A stretch of 64,000 nucleotides of DNA from Halomonas sp. GD1P12 (GCF_025725645.1 NZ_CP107007.1:2356001-2420000), one strand, 5' to 3'; counted from the stretch's first letter, positions 9,240-18,208 are shown. Numbers and translations: made by a program. Notes: generated by a model from the letters alone, not told the origin.

Positions 9240-10007
9240 TTAGCTGTCGAAATCGAAGCTGAACTCGTCATCGTCGCCGTCGAACAGAGCATCCAGATTT
9301 TCCGGGGCGTTGGTATGGCCTGGGTTGATACGTGCAAGGCGCGTCAGCAGGTGCGTTTGGGTCAGCGAGAGATTGAGCGCGAAAGCGATCGGCAGCGCCT
9401 GGGCGGCGCGCAGCGCCAAAAACGCCTCGTCCGAAAGATTCGCCAGCGCCCGCTCGTCGATCATGCAAAGACCTTCCAGGCGTACACCCGCTTGCTCTCT
9501 GAGCGAATCCGGCCAGGGCGTGACGACCTTTGCGTCGACCAGTGCCTGCACCGCTTTTAGCGTGACCTGGTGGCGCGGAAAGCCCGCTTTCAAGGTATCG
9601 ACGCGTTTGGAAACCTCGTCGAGCATCTGGTTCTGGTCATCGAAAAAAGGCTCGCCTGCCCCCGCTTCAGCCTCCAGACCGCTATCGCGCTCGAAGGTCA
9701 CATAGCCCTTGTCGCCCTGGGTGAGCACCTTGAACGGCCAGGTCGAGAGCCACTCGGGGCGGTAGTTCCCCAGCCACCTGCCTTCACGCACGAACAGGTT
9801 GTGGCCCTCAGCCAAACCACACACTCCCATCAGTTGCCAAGTGCCGCTCAGATTCACCAGCGCCAACGGCATGGAGGCCGCCGCGCGGGCGAGTTCACGG
9901 CCGTGTAGCGGCATCAATGTGGTCGAGGCGGCGAAATCAACGGTGTGGGGCGGATGCCAGGCTTTGCCTTCGCACTCGGTGGGGGTTAGCGTTAGCGGAT
10001 TGGACAT
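9240..10007 (-). CDS. SapC-family protein
   Basis: A 255-residue protein matching the SapC family (about 250 residues), named for a Campylobacter fetus surface-layer locus. Recognisable family features are HPPHTVDFAAS and MPLHGRELARAA near the N-terminus, MPLALVNLSGTWQLMGVCGL around 47-66, then GRWLGNYRPEWLSTWPFKVL. The start has AAGGAT six bases upstream. The product has no signal peptide, so it is probably cytoplasmic or periphery-associated; its biochemical role is unknown in any organism I can recall. Its place beside the S-layer candidate at 13855-15615 is suggestive. Confidence 0.8.
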   Translation of the reverse strand: MSNPLTLTPTECEGKAWHPPHTVDFAASTTLMPLHGRELARAAASMPLALVNLSGTWQLMGVCGLAEGHNLFVREGRWLGNYRPEWLSTWPFKVLTQGDKGYVTFERDSGLEAEAGAGEPFFDDQNQMLDEVSKRVDTLKAGFPRHQVTLKAVQALVDAKVVTPWPDSLREQAGVRLEGLCMIDERALANLSDEAFLALRAAQALPIAFALNLSLTQTHLLTRLARINPGHTNAPENLDALFDGDDDEFSFDFDS

Positions 10008-10238
10008 GATGCATCCTTACTCGGTTTGAAGAACACCCGTTTGCCGGGTAAAAGCCCACGAATGACGATGATTATACCATTCAACGCGGAAAACGATCGC
10101 GGCCTCGGTGGGACAGACGCGGCGGGGTAAAGTGCCAAAAAGAGTCTCCGGGCGTATCGTGTCGGTGGGCATGACCATCATCACTTCAATGACCGCCCGC
10201 GGCGTTAAGCGACGGTTGAATGCATTGATCGGCGCCAA

Positions 10239-10265
10239 ACAAAAACCCCGCCGGTGGGCGGGGTT
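10239..10265 (-). terminator. rho-independent terminator of the RTX protein gene
   Basis: Nine-base stem AACCCCGCC (10244-10252) pairs with GGCGGGGTT (10257-10265) around a GGTG loop. Read on the minus strand the stem runs into TTTTTG. It lies 32 bases past the stop of the gene at 10297. Confidence 0.85.
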
Positions 10266-10296
10266 GCACGTTGATTTATAGCGTTGGCGCCGTGAA

Positions 10297-13200
10297 TCAG
10301 CCCCAGAAGCCATCGTCGATCGCGCTGATCAAACGCCCTTCCGCCCGGCCGTACTCGAAGTAGTGACTCAGCACGCCCACGTTGGCGGCGACCACGTCGG
10401 CGTTGGCCTCCTTGTAAGCCGCCAGGTCGAACCAGCTCGACGGCGTGCGGCCTTCGCTTTCACCGGCCAGGCGGTAGTGCATGTAGGCACTCTCGAAAAG
10501 GCCCTGTTCGATCGCCGCGTCCACATCGACATTCGCCGCCCGGTAGGCGCGCTCGTCGAACAACACGTTCGGGTTGCGCCCCTCCTGCTCGCCAAAGCGC
10601 GCGTAGTGCTCGAAGGCGCTGGTGAATACGCCCTGAGCCACCGCCGCCGCCACGTCCAGGTTGTGGGCAAGGTAGAACGCCTCGTCGAAGGCCATGTTGG
10701 CGGTGTCGGCATCACTTGCGCTCGAACGCCCTTCGAAAACGCCGAAACGATCGAAGTGCTCGCGCCCGCTGGCGTACTCGCCCCGCACCACGGCCTGGGC
10801 GACATCGTCGTTGCGCGAAAGATAGAGCGCCTCGTCGAACAACACGATGTCCGCATCCGCAAGCGTCGGGTCATCGACGAGCACGACCTGATCGTCGAAA
10901 CGCAACAGCTCAACGTTCACCAGCGTGTTGCGCCCCGCGCCATCCGCGGTGACCACCAGCCGGCCGTCTTCGTCACGCGCAAGCGCCGCGGCCTCGAACG
11001 AGCTATCAAAGCGCGCCGTGTCCACGCCGCTGCCACCCACCAACGTGTCGTTGCCGCCCTTGGTGTAGAAGCGGTTGTTGCCTTCGCCACCTTCCAGGTA
11101 GTTGGCCGCACTGCCCCCGATCAACACGTCGTCACCGGCGCCGCCGACCACGATGCCCCGGCCCTCGCCCAGCGTGACCTGCACCGGGGCATCGTCGGCA
11201 ATGATGACGCTGTCGCCGGCGCCGGCAGTAATACGGGCGCCGCCTTTCAGACTGACGAATTCGATGTTCTCAAGATCGATCCGGGCGCCGCCGGGAAGGC
11301 CCGTGGTATCGATCACGAACGCCTTGGCGGCGTTCAAAAGCGGGCTGGGTTCACCTGTGAGCTTGATCGACGAGCCAAGCTCAGAGGCCGCGCTGAAGCT
11401 CAGCGTGCGCAGATCGATCATCGACGCATCCGCGCGCGACGACAGCCAAAGCGTGGCAAGTTCGGCCTGCAGGCCCTGGTTGGCCGGCGCTTTCTGGCTC
11501 AACGCTGCCACCAGATCCACCTGGGCCGCGCCCAGGGTGATGGCGCTGCGCGCGCCTTCGTGTGTCAGCGTCGCGCCGCCGGGAAGCGTGGCGGTCACCA
11601 CGTTCGCGCTGCCGGAGTTCTCGACCAGCCTGAGCGCCCCGTCCTGCCCCGCACGGTTGACGATCACCTCGCGAAGCGCCGACTCACCCGAGGCGGTATC
11701 CGAAAGCGGCTGGCGCGTGATCGGCTCGAGCCAGTTCGAGGCCGGCGGTGTGACCGGCACGGGCGCGGGGGCCGGCCCCGGCGTTACCGGGGCGGCGGCC
11801 ACGGTGAACGCGAAGGTTTGCCCGGTAATCGGCAGTACGCCATCCTCGCCGCCATCGGCCAGGCTGAACGTCATGGCGTGAACGCCGGGCTTGCTGCCCG
11901 CTTCAAAACGCACCTTGCCCGCGTTGATATCGGCCTGGGTAAAGGTGTCGCCCTCTTTCAATACCAGCGCGTCAAGCATCAAGGTGCCATCGAGCGGTGC
12001 CAGTTTCAGGGTGTAGGTCAAGCCCTCTGGCGCGTCGTCGACATCGACCGCGCCGAGCATTTTCTCATCGAGCACTACGCTTGTGCCCGCCGCGACACTG
12101 GCGCCGGTATTGATGGCCAGCTTGGGCGCATCATTGACCGCCTGCACGCTCAATGATTGGGTCACGGTTTGGCTGACGTTCTGGCCGTCACTGACGCTGA
12201 ACTCGAAAACCCGCTTGCCGCTGACGAGGCTATGGCTGAGGTTGGAGTACGCCACCGCGCGAAGTGCTTCCTGCCACTGCACCACCGTGGTGGTCACCTC
12301 TAACGAGGTCAGCGTCAGTACGCCGGTCTGGGCGTTGAAAGCGGCCTGAATTGTGCCGAACGGAGCCAGCGGGAAGGGCTGCATAAGCAGCATATCGCCT
12401 GGCGTAAAACCATTGATGATTTTTATGGTGGCGCTGGCAAGCGTGGGGCTGTCGGTATCGATCAGCATCAGGAAGGGGTCGATGAGCTGAGGGAGACCTT
12501 TTTCGATGAACGTGAAGTGCTCGATGCCTGGTAGCAGCACGGGGGGCTGAGCCACACCCTGTACGGCGAAGCTCGTGGTGATATCGAGCGGCGTGAAATT
12601 GTGATCCGCCCCATTGTCGGTGATCGATACCAGCGTGATCTCGCGGTTGCCACCGGTCGGGGCATCTCCCGTGTGCTGATAACGAGCACCGGCGACCAGG
12701 TTGGAAAGCGCAGATTCATCCATGGTCTGATGATTGAGCTGCACGCTTATCCCGTCTATATCATTCAAAACCTGGTAGTGCCCGGTACCAAATACCCCAA
12801 GCGCACCCGGGGTCAAGGGAATGTCGACGCCGGATAGCGTAAGCACTTCCAGGGCCCCATCCTTGACGCCTGCCACGTGAAATTCCAGCTGGGTAAAATA
12901 CTGGTTGGGGTCGTTGGTCTTTGCCGTCACATCAGAAAACAGAAAGGCGTTATTGTGGGCATCGACATGATGGCGGGGGTTTGCATCGAGCGTCGGCGCG
13001 GTATTCATTTGGGTACTGACCACGTTCAAATTGAGCTCGTAATCCAGCACCAGCGTGCCGTTGCCCATCATCAGGCTGTACTGGCCCGGCTTCAACAGCA
13101 AAGGGTCATTGAACGAGGTCAGCGGACGCTCGGTCCACCACTGCCCGTCCAGCGTGGAAAGAAAGAAGGTCGAGCCACTGTTGATTTGCACGTTACTGAT

Positions 13201-13446
13201 GCTCAGTGAAATACCCTGAACCTCACGCCCCTGGGGCACTTCGAACACGAAGGCATCGCTGCTGTCGTTTGGCCCGCCGGAGGCAAGCGAGCCGGTCCAG
13301 CTGTTGGAGCCCGCGTGGTCGAGGCGCCAGGCCGCCAGCGTGGGCTGGCCGAACGCATCGGTGCGCGCGGCGTAGGCATCGACGTCGCCGCTAGAGGTTT
13401 CGTTATAGTGAAAGGCTTGGGGTTGGGTAATGATGAGATCGTTCAT
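10297..13446 (-). CDS. large secreted RTX/cadherin-like surface protein with C-terminal repeats
   Basis: A 1049-residue acidic protein with no signal peptide, as expected for type I secretion cargo. The first 450 residues look like beta-sandwich, cadherin/CSPG-type modules (for example VFEFSVSDGQNVSQTV). A Pro-rich linker lies near 560. About residues 765-810 hold RTX nonapeptide-like repeats (VGGAGDDVLIGG, KGGNDTLVGGSG) that should bind calcium. The last about 170 residues are four degenerate 43-45-residue repeats with consensus FDxxxYLxxNxDVAxAVxxG...HYxxFGxxEGR. I took the ATG at 13446, preceded by a purine-rich AGGTAGAAGAAGAA, rather than one nine codons upstream. A terminator follows. 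Function on the surface (adhesin or S-layer-associated) is inferred. Confidence 0.8.
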   Translation of the reverse strand: MNDLIITQPQAFHYNETSSGDVDAYAARTDAFGQPTLAAWRLDHAGSNSWTGSLASGGPNDSSDAFVFEVPQGREVQGISLSISNVQINSGSTFFLSTLDGQWWTERPLTSFNDPLLLKPGQYSLMMGNGTLVLDYELNLNVVSTQMNTAPTLDANPRHHVDAHNNAFLFSDVTAKTNDPNQYFTQLEFHVAGVKDGALEVLTLSGVDIPLTPGALGVFGTGHYQVLNDIDGISVQLNHQTMDESALSNLVAGARYQHTGDAPTGGNREITLVSITDNGADHNFTPLDITTSFAVQGVAQPPVLLPGIEHFTFIEKGLPQLIDPFLMLIDTDSPTLASATIKIINGFTPGDMLLMQPFPLAPFGTIQAAFNAQTGVLTLTSLEVTTTVVQWQEALRAVAYSNLSHSLVSGKRVFEFSVSDGQNVSQTVTQSLSVQAVNDAPKLAINTGASVAAGTSVVLDEKMLGAVDVDDAPEGLTYTLKLAPLDGTLMLDALVLKEGDTFTQADINAGKVRFEAGSKPGVHAMTFSLADGGEDGVLPITGQTFAFTVAAAPVTPGPAPAPVPVTPPASNWLEPITRQPLSDTASGESALREVIVNRAGQDGALRLVENSGSANVVTATLPGGATLTHEGARSAITLGAAQVDLVAALSQKAPANQGLQAELATLWLSSRADASMIDLRTLSFSAASELGSSIKLTGEPSPLLNAAKAFVIDTTGLPGGARIDLENIEFVSLKGGARITAGAGDSVIIADDAPVQVTLGEGRGIVVGGAGDDVLIGGSAANYLEGGEGNNRFYTKGGNDTLVGGSGVDTARFDSSFEAAALARDEDGRLVVTADGAGRNTLVNVELLRFDDQVVLVDDPTLADADIVLFDEALYLSRNDDVAQAVVRGEYASGREHFDRFGVFEGRSSASDADTANMAFDEAFYLAHNLDVAAAVAQGVFTSAFEHYARFGEQEGRNPNVLFDERAYRAANVDVDAAIEQGLFESAYMHYRLAGESEGRTPSSWFDLAAYKEANADVVAANVGVLSHYFEYGRAEGRLISAIDDGFWG
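10333..10839 (-). repeat. four tandem protein repeats at the C-terminus of the RTX protein
   Basis: Four successive units of about 43-45 codons, each with FDxxxYxxxNxDV, an AxxxGxxxSAxxHY core (reduced in the last) and a closing FGxxEGR or similar. The units are divergent at DNA level, so they are old repeats rather than recent duplications. Similar tail repeats occur in bacterial calcium-binding surface proteins; their role is not settled. Confidence 0.75.
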
Positions 13447-13704
13447 TTCTTCTTCTACCTCTACCCGACGCATGTGCGGGCAAAAGACTTATTGTGAGAA
13501 CCCTTGATGGCCGCTGCGCCCCGCGCTGATCGGCTCGGCCATCATACGACCAAGCATCAAAAAACGCCTTTTTATTTTTCAAAAAAGGGTGAATAAATTA
13601 GTCATAAAAGCGGCGAATATAGCGGTATACGTGATTATTCAAGAAAAAGCGCTTGCATCACCGGTGCACGTCGCACCGACTGGTCGAAAGGGCCAACAGC
13701 GGGC

Positions 13705-13737
13705 AATAAAAAACCCCCGACCAAAAGGTCGGGGGTT
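13705..13737 (-). terminator. rho-independent terminator after the S-layer candidate
   Basis: Eleven-base stem AACCCCCGACC (13712-13722) with GGTCGGGGGTT (13727-13737) around AAAA. On the minus strand it is followed by TTTTTTATT. It is the last of three hairpins between the stop at 13855 and base 13705. Confidence 0.9.
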
Positions 13738-13760
13738 GGGGTACTGCATCGTTCGGGCAA

Positions 13761-13804
13761 GCAAACTCTTGTTTGCTGCACCCGGCGGCCTGGGCCGCCG
13801 GGTG
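13761..13804. repeat. two adjacent hairpins downstream of the S-layer candidate
   Basis: CACCCGGCGGCC (13779-13790) and GGCCGCCGGGTG (13793-13804) form a 12-base perfect inverted repeat. GCAAAC (13761-13766) and GTTTGC (13771-13776) form a second around TCTT. Neither has a T tract, so they are more likely 3'-end mRNA stabilisers or protein sites preceding the true terminator. Confidence 0.6.
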
Positions 13805-13854
13805 TCTCACAGCGCGGGCAGGTTACACCACCCTACCCGGTTGCCAGGTCAACC

Positions 13855-15615
13855 TTAGGCAGCGCTGTTAACGGACAGGAAGCCGTTGGAGAAGTCGACG
13901 TCTTGAACGTTCACACCGGTCAGAGTGATTTCGGTGATGTCAGCGGTGGCGGTAGAGTTACCGGCAGTCGCGTCAGCTTCTACATACAGTACCAGGTTGT
14001 CACCGTCCTGCTGCCAGAAGATTTCCAGCGCGGAAGAAGAACCAACGCGGTCAGTGATTGCACCGTCACCCAGCGCTACAGCGGTGTAGCCTTCGCCGAA
14101 GAAGATGTAATCAGTACCTTCGTCGCCGAAGTTATCGATATCGGTGTCAGTACCGAAGTTGCCAGTAGCATCTTCGAAGATGTACAGGTCATTATCGTTA
14201 GTTGCATCACCAAGACCTTCAACAATGTTGAAGTCATAATCTTCGGTGATGACATCTTCAGCGTTGTCGCGAGCTTCAGTCAGAGAAATCAGCTGAGTGT
14301 TCAGATCGCGAGCTTCTTGGAAATCGGCGACGGCATCGTTGAGCACTTGACGATCAGTAAGAGCATCGAGATAAGCACTCACGCCGGCGTATGCTTCGAT
14401 CGCATCACCAGCAGTGTCGTCGAAAGTTACAGAATATGTGCCGTCAGTTGCATCGACGTCTACATAATCACCGTCGTTGTATTCAGAATCTTCCAGCAGT
14501 TCAGCTACGTTGGCGACAGCGGCGTTCAAACTGTCTTCTGCTGAAGTAACAGCAACTTCGGCACGACCCTGAACGTTGGCCGCAGACAGAAGGGCATCAA
14601 AACCCTGAAGACTATTAATATCTACTGTAGCTTGATTAACAAGGTTAAACGTTCCATCCGGTCCTTGAGTTGCAACAGTAGTGCTGTCGATTTGCAAATC
14701 GGTGCCGGTGATGATGGCAGTAGTATATGTGTCGTTAGCTGCAAGGAAAGTGGTAGCTTGTGCGTCAAAAGCAGTTTGAGCATTGCCCAGCGCTTCAACA
14801 GCATTATTAGCTGCCGCAACACGTGCCTGTACGTTATTAACAGCAGTAACAACGTTGTCTTCGAGGTCTTCAGCAGCGTCGGCCACTGCAGTGTTCGCTT
14901 CTTCTTGCTCTTCAGCGATCAAAGTGTCCTGCGTTGAAGCAGAACGGGTTGCAAACTGTCCATCGCCAGTAGCAGTAGAGAGTACGCCAGCGGTCTCAGT
15001 GTAATAGGTATCGATTGCAGTAGCAGTTGCTTCAGCATCGAACTCAGCACCAACCAATCCAAGTGCTTGTACTTCAGAAGCATCTTCCAAGAATTCAACG
15101 CGCGCTTCGATGGTAGCCTGCAGCTGCTCGATAGCATCAGCCAGCAGAGCAGTGGTTAGGCCATCAGCCAGCAGCAGTGGCTGGTTGCCTTCATTGCCAG
15201 CTTCCAGGTACGCATTAGAGCGCTCGATAGCATCCTGAAGGTTCAGAGAGGCTTGCTCCAGACCACGCGGAATGGTGTCGCCCAGCAGTTTCTCACCGAT
15301 TTCGGCAACGACCTGGCCAGCCGGAACGCCGGCTTCCAGACGAGCGTTAATGAAATCGTTAGCGCGGTCGTAGCCAACGGTGTCTTCTTCCAGACCCAGA
15401 CGGCCCAGGATCAGGTCGATCTTGTCTTGAGTGCTGGCGCCGTCTTCGAACTGGCTGTTGAACGCGTCGGTCGCGGCCAGGTTGTTGGCCAGGTCGTAGA
15501 TGCTGGGGTTGGTCGCCAGAATCTCACGGAAGTTAGCGGCGGAAGCAGTACCTACTGCCTGGCCGAACATCAGAGCGGCGAGGCCCTGTACTGCTTGAGT
15601 CTTGGTAATAGCCAT
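13855..15615 (-). CDS. putative S-layer/major secreted surface protein
   Basis: A 586-residue, very acidic protein with no Cys, no His and only three Lys, a composition typical of S-layer proteins and type I secretion substrates. The N-terminal about 120 residues (AATDAFNSQF, NDFINARLEAGVPAGQVV) look like the DUF4214-type helical module of secreted S-layer proteins. The middle is Ala/Asn/Thr-rich and probably helical. The last about 110 residues are beta-rich with one RTX-like stretch (FGDEGTDYIFFGEGYTAVAL) and end DVDFSNGFLSVNSAA. AAGGAG seven bases before the ATG is an optimal ribosome site. There is a long leader and three hairpins follow the stop: signs of strong expression. The middle is AT-richer than the chromosome (45% G+C in 60 bases from 14641). 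The S-layer role is inference. Confidence 0.65.
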   Translation of the reverse strand: MAITKTQAVQGLAALMFGQAVGTASAANFREILATNPSIYDLANNLAATDAFNSQFEDGASTQDKIDLILGRLGLEEDTVGYDRANDFINARLEAGVPAGQVVAEIGEKLLGDTIPRGLEQASLNLQDAIERSNAYLEAGNEGNQPLLLADGLTTALLADAIEQLQATIEARVEFLEDASEVQALGLVGAEFDAEATATAIDTYYTETAGVLSTATGDGQFATRSASTQDTLIAEEQEEANTAVADAAEDLEDNVVTAVNNVQARVAAANNAVEALGNAQTAFDAQATTFLAANDTYTTAIITGTDLQIDSTTVATQGPDGTFNLVNQATVDINSLQGFDALLSAANVQGRAEVAVTSAEDSLNAAVANVAELLEDSEYNDGDYVDVDATDGTYSVTFDDTAGDAIEAYAGVSAYLDALTDRQVLNDAVADFQEARDLNTQLISLTEARDNAEDVITEDYDFNIVEGLGDATNDNDLYIFEDATGNFGTDTDIDNFGDEGTDYIFFGEGYTAVALGDGAITDRVGSSSALEIFWQQDGDNLVLYVEADATAGNSTATADITEITLTGVNVQDVDFSNGFLSVNSAA

Positions 15616-16149
15616 CTTGGTGAAACTCCTTGCGTTCTTGACAACGTTGTCAGGCTCATTAAAAGCCGCGCTAGCTACGCTAGCACAGGCTTAAAATTCT
15701 AACCAGTTTTTACTACGTGCAAGTTGCTGTTTACACAGTTCTTGCGATATTGCGTTATGGAAATGGCAACGGGTATGCGCGCTACGCGCCGCCATTGCTG
15801 CCGAGAAGGCTCCACGCCACTCTTTATAGCCGCGCCAGGGTGGCTTGGCAAGTAACTTCCGGTAACGCATTACTATGCCTTTGTGCCGCGTTGATCGCAA
15901 GCCTACTTAAGTTTTCAAGCGCGGCTCGAACGTTTATCACCTTTCAGTGACGGCGGGATGACAGGACCACGTGTCTCGGGCATTTCGGGGTTTTGAAACA
16001 TCGTTCGCTAAAGCGCTGTTCTCAAACGCGTTGTGACGCTTACGGAAAAAAAAGTGTTTAAAAACGCCACACTGTTCATTTTTCCCCCGGTTGGCACCAT
16101 GGGAGCGCACGGGTAAGATAGCGGCCTTTCTGTTTACCGGGAGCGCGCC
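15616..16149. other. 534-base divergent intergenic region between the S-layer candidate and wzm1
   Basis: No credible gene. On the minus side it holds a candidate promoter and a leader with two palindromes, GCTAGC-TAC-GCTAGC (15670-15684) and GACAACGTTGTC (15640-15651). The plus side near 16040-16085 is A/T-rich just before wzm1 and probably holds its promoter, but no -35/-10 pair is convincing. I found no JUMPstart/ops element. Confidence 0.6.
15696..15722 (-). promoter_or_regulatory. candidate promoter of the S-layer candidate
   Basis: On the minus strand TTGCAC (15722-15717) and TAGAAT (15701-15696) are separated by 15 bases, shorter than the ideal 17. It would give a leader of about 70-75 bases ending in AAGGAG (15631-15626). 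The boxes match consensus at 4/6 and 5/6. Confidence 0.35.
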
Positions 16150-16944
16150 TTGGCTGCTTTACACTTACACCGCCACCTGCATCTATTGTGGCAGTTCACC
16201 TGCCGCGATATTACCGGGCGCTACCGGGGGTCGCTGTTGGGCCTTGGCTGGACCCTGCTCTCGCCACTTTTAATGCTGGGTGCCTTTACCCTGGTGTTCT
16301 ACGGCTTTTTCGATTTGAAGTGGCCGGTCGAGGCCACCGGCACCCCACAGATGGATTTCGCGCTGCAGGTGTTCGTCGGGCTTTTATCCTTTAACTGGTT
16401 CGCCGAGGTGGTCAATCGCGGCCCAATACTGGTGACCAGCCAACCCAACCTGGTCACGAAGGTGGTGTTTCCGTTGCCGCTGCTGGCGTTCTCGTCGGTG
16501 CTGGCGGCCAGTTTTCAAGCGCTGGTGAGTCTGGTGCTTTTAATGCTGATTACCGCGGTGCTGGTGGGCGTTAACGTCACCTGGCTTGCGCTTCCGCTGG
16601 TCATCCTGCCGTTTGCCGGCGTGCTGGTGGGCATTTCGCTGTGGCTTTCGGCGCTGGGGGTTTATCTTCGCGATATCGGCCCGTTCATGGCGCTGTGTAC
16701 GTCGGTTTTGATGTTTCTCTCGCCGGTGTTCTACCCGCTTTCCAACGTGCCGGAGCAGTGGCAAGGGGTATATTTGATGAATCCGCTGGCGCTGTTGATC
16801 ACCCAGCTTCGCGACGTAATTTTCATGGGCGCTTGGCCGAGCGTGAAGGTCGTGGTGGGGCTAACCGTGGTGGCCGCCCTGCTGCTTGCAAGCGGTAGCT
16901 GGGCCTTCAACAAGCTGCGCGGGGGGTTTGCCGATGTGCTCTGA
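16150..16944 (+). CDS. wzm: polysaccharide ABC exporter permease (Wzm), system 1
   Basis: A 264-residue ABC-2 permease with six hydrophobic segments. Family hallmarks are RDITGRYRGSLLGLGWTLLSPL (about 21-42), with the cytoplasmic helix and first membrane segment, and DIGPFMALCTSVLMFLSPVFYP (about 176-197). It exports undecaprenyl-linked polysaccharide across the inner membrane with the Wzt gene that overlaps its end by 11 bases. The start is a TTG with GGGAG about six bases upstream; no better ATG precedes the conserved region. First gene of a plus-strand run reaching 24695. Confidence 0.9.
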   Translation: MAALHLHRHLHLLWQFTCRDITGRYRGSLLGLGWTLLSPLLMLGAFTLVFYGFFDLKWPVEATGTPQMDFALQVFVGLLSFNWFAEVVNRGPILVTSQPNLVTKVVFPLPLLAFSSVLAASFQALVSLVLLMLITAVLVGVNVTWLALPLVILPFAGVLVGISLWLSALGVYLRDIGPFMALCTSVLMFLSPVFYPLSNVPEQWQGVYLMNPLALLITQLRDVIFMGAWPSVKVVVGLTVVAALLLASGSWAFNKLRGGFADVL

Positions 16945-18208
16945 TACGACCGTTACCCGCAGCGACCAGCCCGCTATTGCGCTGACCAACGTCAGCAAGA
17001 CGTTCTACCGCTACGAGCGCCCGCTCGACCGGCTGCTGCTGCAGTTCAAGGCGCTTAGCAAGCGCGCCCGTTTTGACACCATCAGCGGCCTGAAGGCGAT
17101 GGACTTGACCGTCAAGCGCGGCGAAGTCGTGGGCCTCGTTGGCCGTAACGGCGCGGGTAAATCGACGCTTTTGCAGCTGGTGTGCAATACGCTCTCCCCC
17201 ACCACGGGCGAGGTAGTAGTGAACGGCAAGATCGCGGCGCTTTTAGAGCTGGGCTCGGGTTTCAACCCGGAGTTCACCGGGCGTGAGAACGTGTACATGT
17301 CGGCGGCGATCGCCGGGCTCAGCCGCGCTCAGGTGAACGAGAAGTTCGACGAGATCCACGCGTTCTCCGGTATTGGCGATTTCATCGACCAGCCGGTGAA
17401 AACCTACTCCAGCGGCATGTACGTGCGCCTGGCCTTTGCGGTGGCCACCAGCGTGGAGCCGGACATTCTGGTGGTCGACGAGGCGCTTTCCGTCGGCGAC
17501 GGCGCCTTTGCGCGCAAGTCGTTCGATCGCATCATGGCGCTTCGCGAACGCGGCGCGACGATTCTGTTCTGCTCGCACTCGCTCTACCAGGTGGAAAACC
17601 TGTGCGACCGGGCGCTGTGGGTGGAAGGCGGCGAAGTGCTGGCCGATGACATTCCCTCGATCGTGATCCCGCGCTACGAGCAGTTTTTGCTGGGCGACAC
17701 CGTGGAAAGCCGGGGGGTGCGCGAAAGCGCGGCCGACGAGCAGCGCCACGTAGCGCCATCGGGCAGCGCGCGGCTGTTGTCGACCACCGTGCTGGTAGAC
17801 GGCAAAACGCCGGATGCTCGCTACCCGGCGGTCAGCGGTGAAAGTACGCTCGAGATCGAGATTCACTTTGCCAGCGACCCGGCGCTTGCCTGCCCGGGCG
17901 TGGCGGTAACGATCTCGACGCCTTCCGGGCAGATCGTCACCAGCTCGGGCAGCTGGGAGGAAGGCGTGGCGCTCACCAGAAGCGAGCGCGGCGAGGGGCG
18001 GCTTTCGATTTGCTTTCCTGAACTGGCGCTGCTCAAGGGCGAATACCACGTGGGGGCGTACCTGTTCTGCGAGCGCGGGCTTCACAGCTACGAGTGGGTC
18101 GACCCGATCAGCGGCTTCCACGTGACCCAAACGAGCGTGGCCCGCGGCGTGGTGCGCCTGCCCCACCAGTGGCAGCCGCGCACCCCCGGGGGCGCCAGCC
18201 ATGGCTGA
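16934..18208 (+). CDS. wzt: polysaccharide ABC exporter ATPase with C-terminal glycan-binding domain (Wzt), system 1
   Basis: A 424-residue protein. The ABC domain (about 15-245) has Walker A GRNGAGKST, signature YSSGMYVRLAFAV, and Walker B ILVVDEALSVGD. From about 270 a separate beta-sandwich domain (STLEIEIHFASD, GLHSYEWVDPISGFHV) matches the Wzt C-terminal domain, which in E. coli O8/O9a binds the modified non-reducing end of the O-antigen. This implies export of a finished, capped chain. ATG chosen at 16934, inside the wzm end; the stop overlaps the next gene by eight bases. Confidence 0.92.
   Translation: MCSDTTVTRSDQPAIALTNVSKTFYRYERPLDRLLLQFKALSKRARFDTISGLKAMDLTVKRGEVVGLVGRNGAGKSTLLQLVCNTLSPTTGEVVVNGKIAALLELGSGFNPEFTGRENVYMSAAIAGLSRAQVNEKFDEIHAFSGIGDFIDQPVKTYSSGMYVRLAFAVATSVEPDILVVDEALSVGDGAFARKSFDRIMALRERGATILFCSHSLYQVENLCDRALWVEGGEVLADDIPSIVIPRYEQFLLGDTVESRGVRESAADEQRHVAPSGSARLLSTTVLVDGKTPDARYPAVSGESTLEIEIHFASDPALACPGVAVTISTPSGQIVTSSGSWEEGVALTRSERGEGRLSICFPELALLKGEYHVGAYLFCERGLHSYEWVDPISGFHVTQTSVARGVVRLPHQWQPRTPGGASHG

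Larger units (their letters stand above)
13447..13854. other. 408-base intergenic region between the RTX gene and the S-layer candidate
   Basis: Holds three hairpins just past the S-layer candidate (annotated separately), then an AT-richer stretch at about 13560-13640 that probably includes the promoter of the RTX gene. I see no convincing -35/-10 pair and no gene; a short plus-strand frame here runs through the hairpins and is not credible. Confidence 0.6.

Noticed and set aside
9750..9770. GGCGGTAG resembling an ops/JUMPstart element
   Set aside because: It lies inside the sapC coding region, far from and in the wrong place for the polysaccharide operons.
10017..10313. Short minus-strand frame between sapC and the RTX gene
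   Set aside because: It spans the RTX terminator and overlaps the RTX stop; no family resemblance.
10363..12156. Long open frame (about 600 codons) on the plus strand opposite the RTX protein
   Set aside because: It lies entirely antisense to a gene with recognisable RTX repeats, has low-complexity Arg/Ala/Val-rich translation, no domain and no ribosome site. Typical shadow frame in high-GC DNA.
13589..13858. Short plus-strand frame between the RTX gene and the S-layer candidate
   Set aside because: It runs through three hairpins, including a rho-independent terminator, and has no ribosome site.
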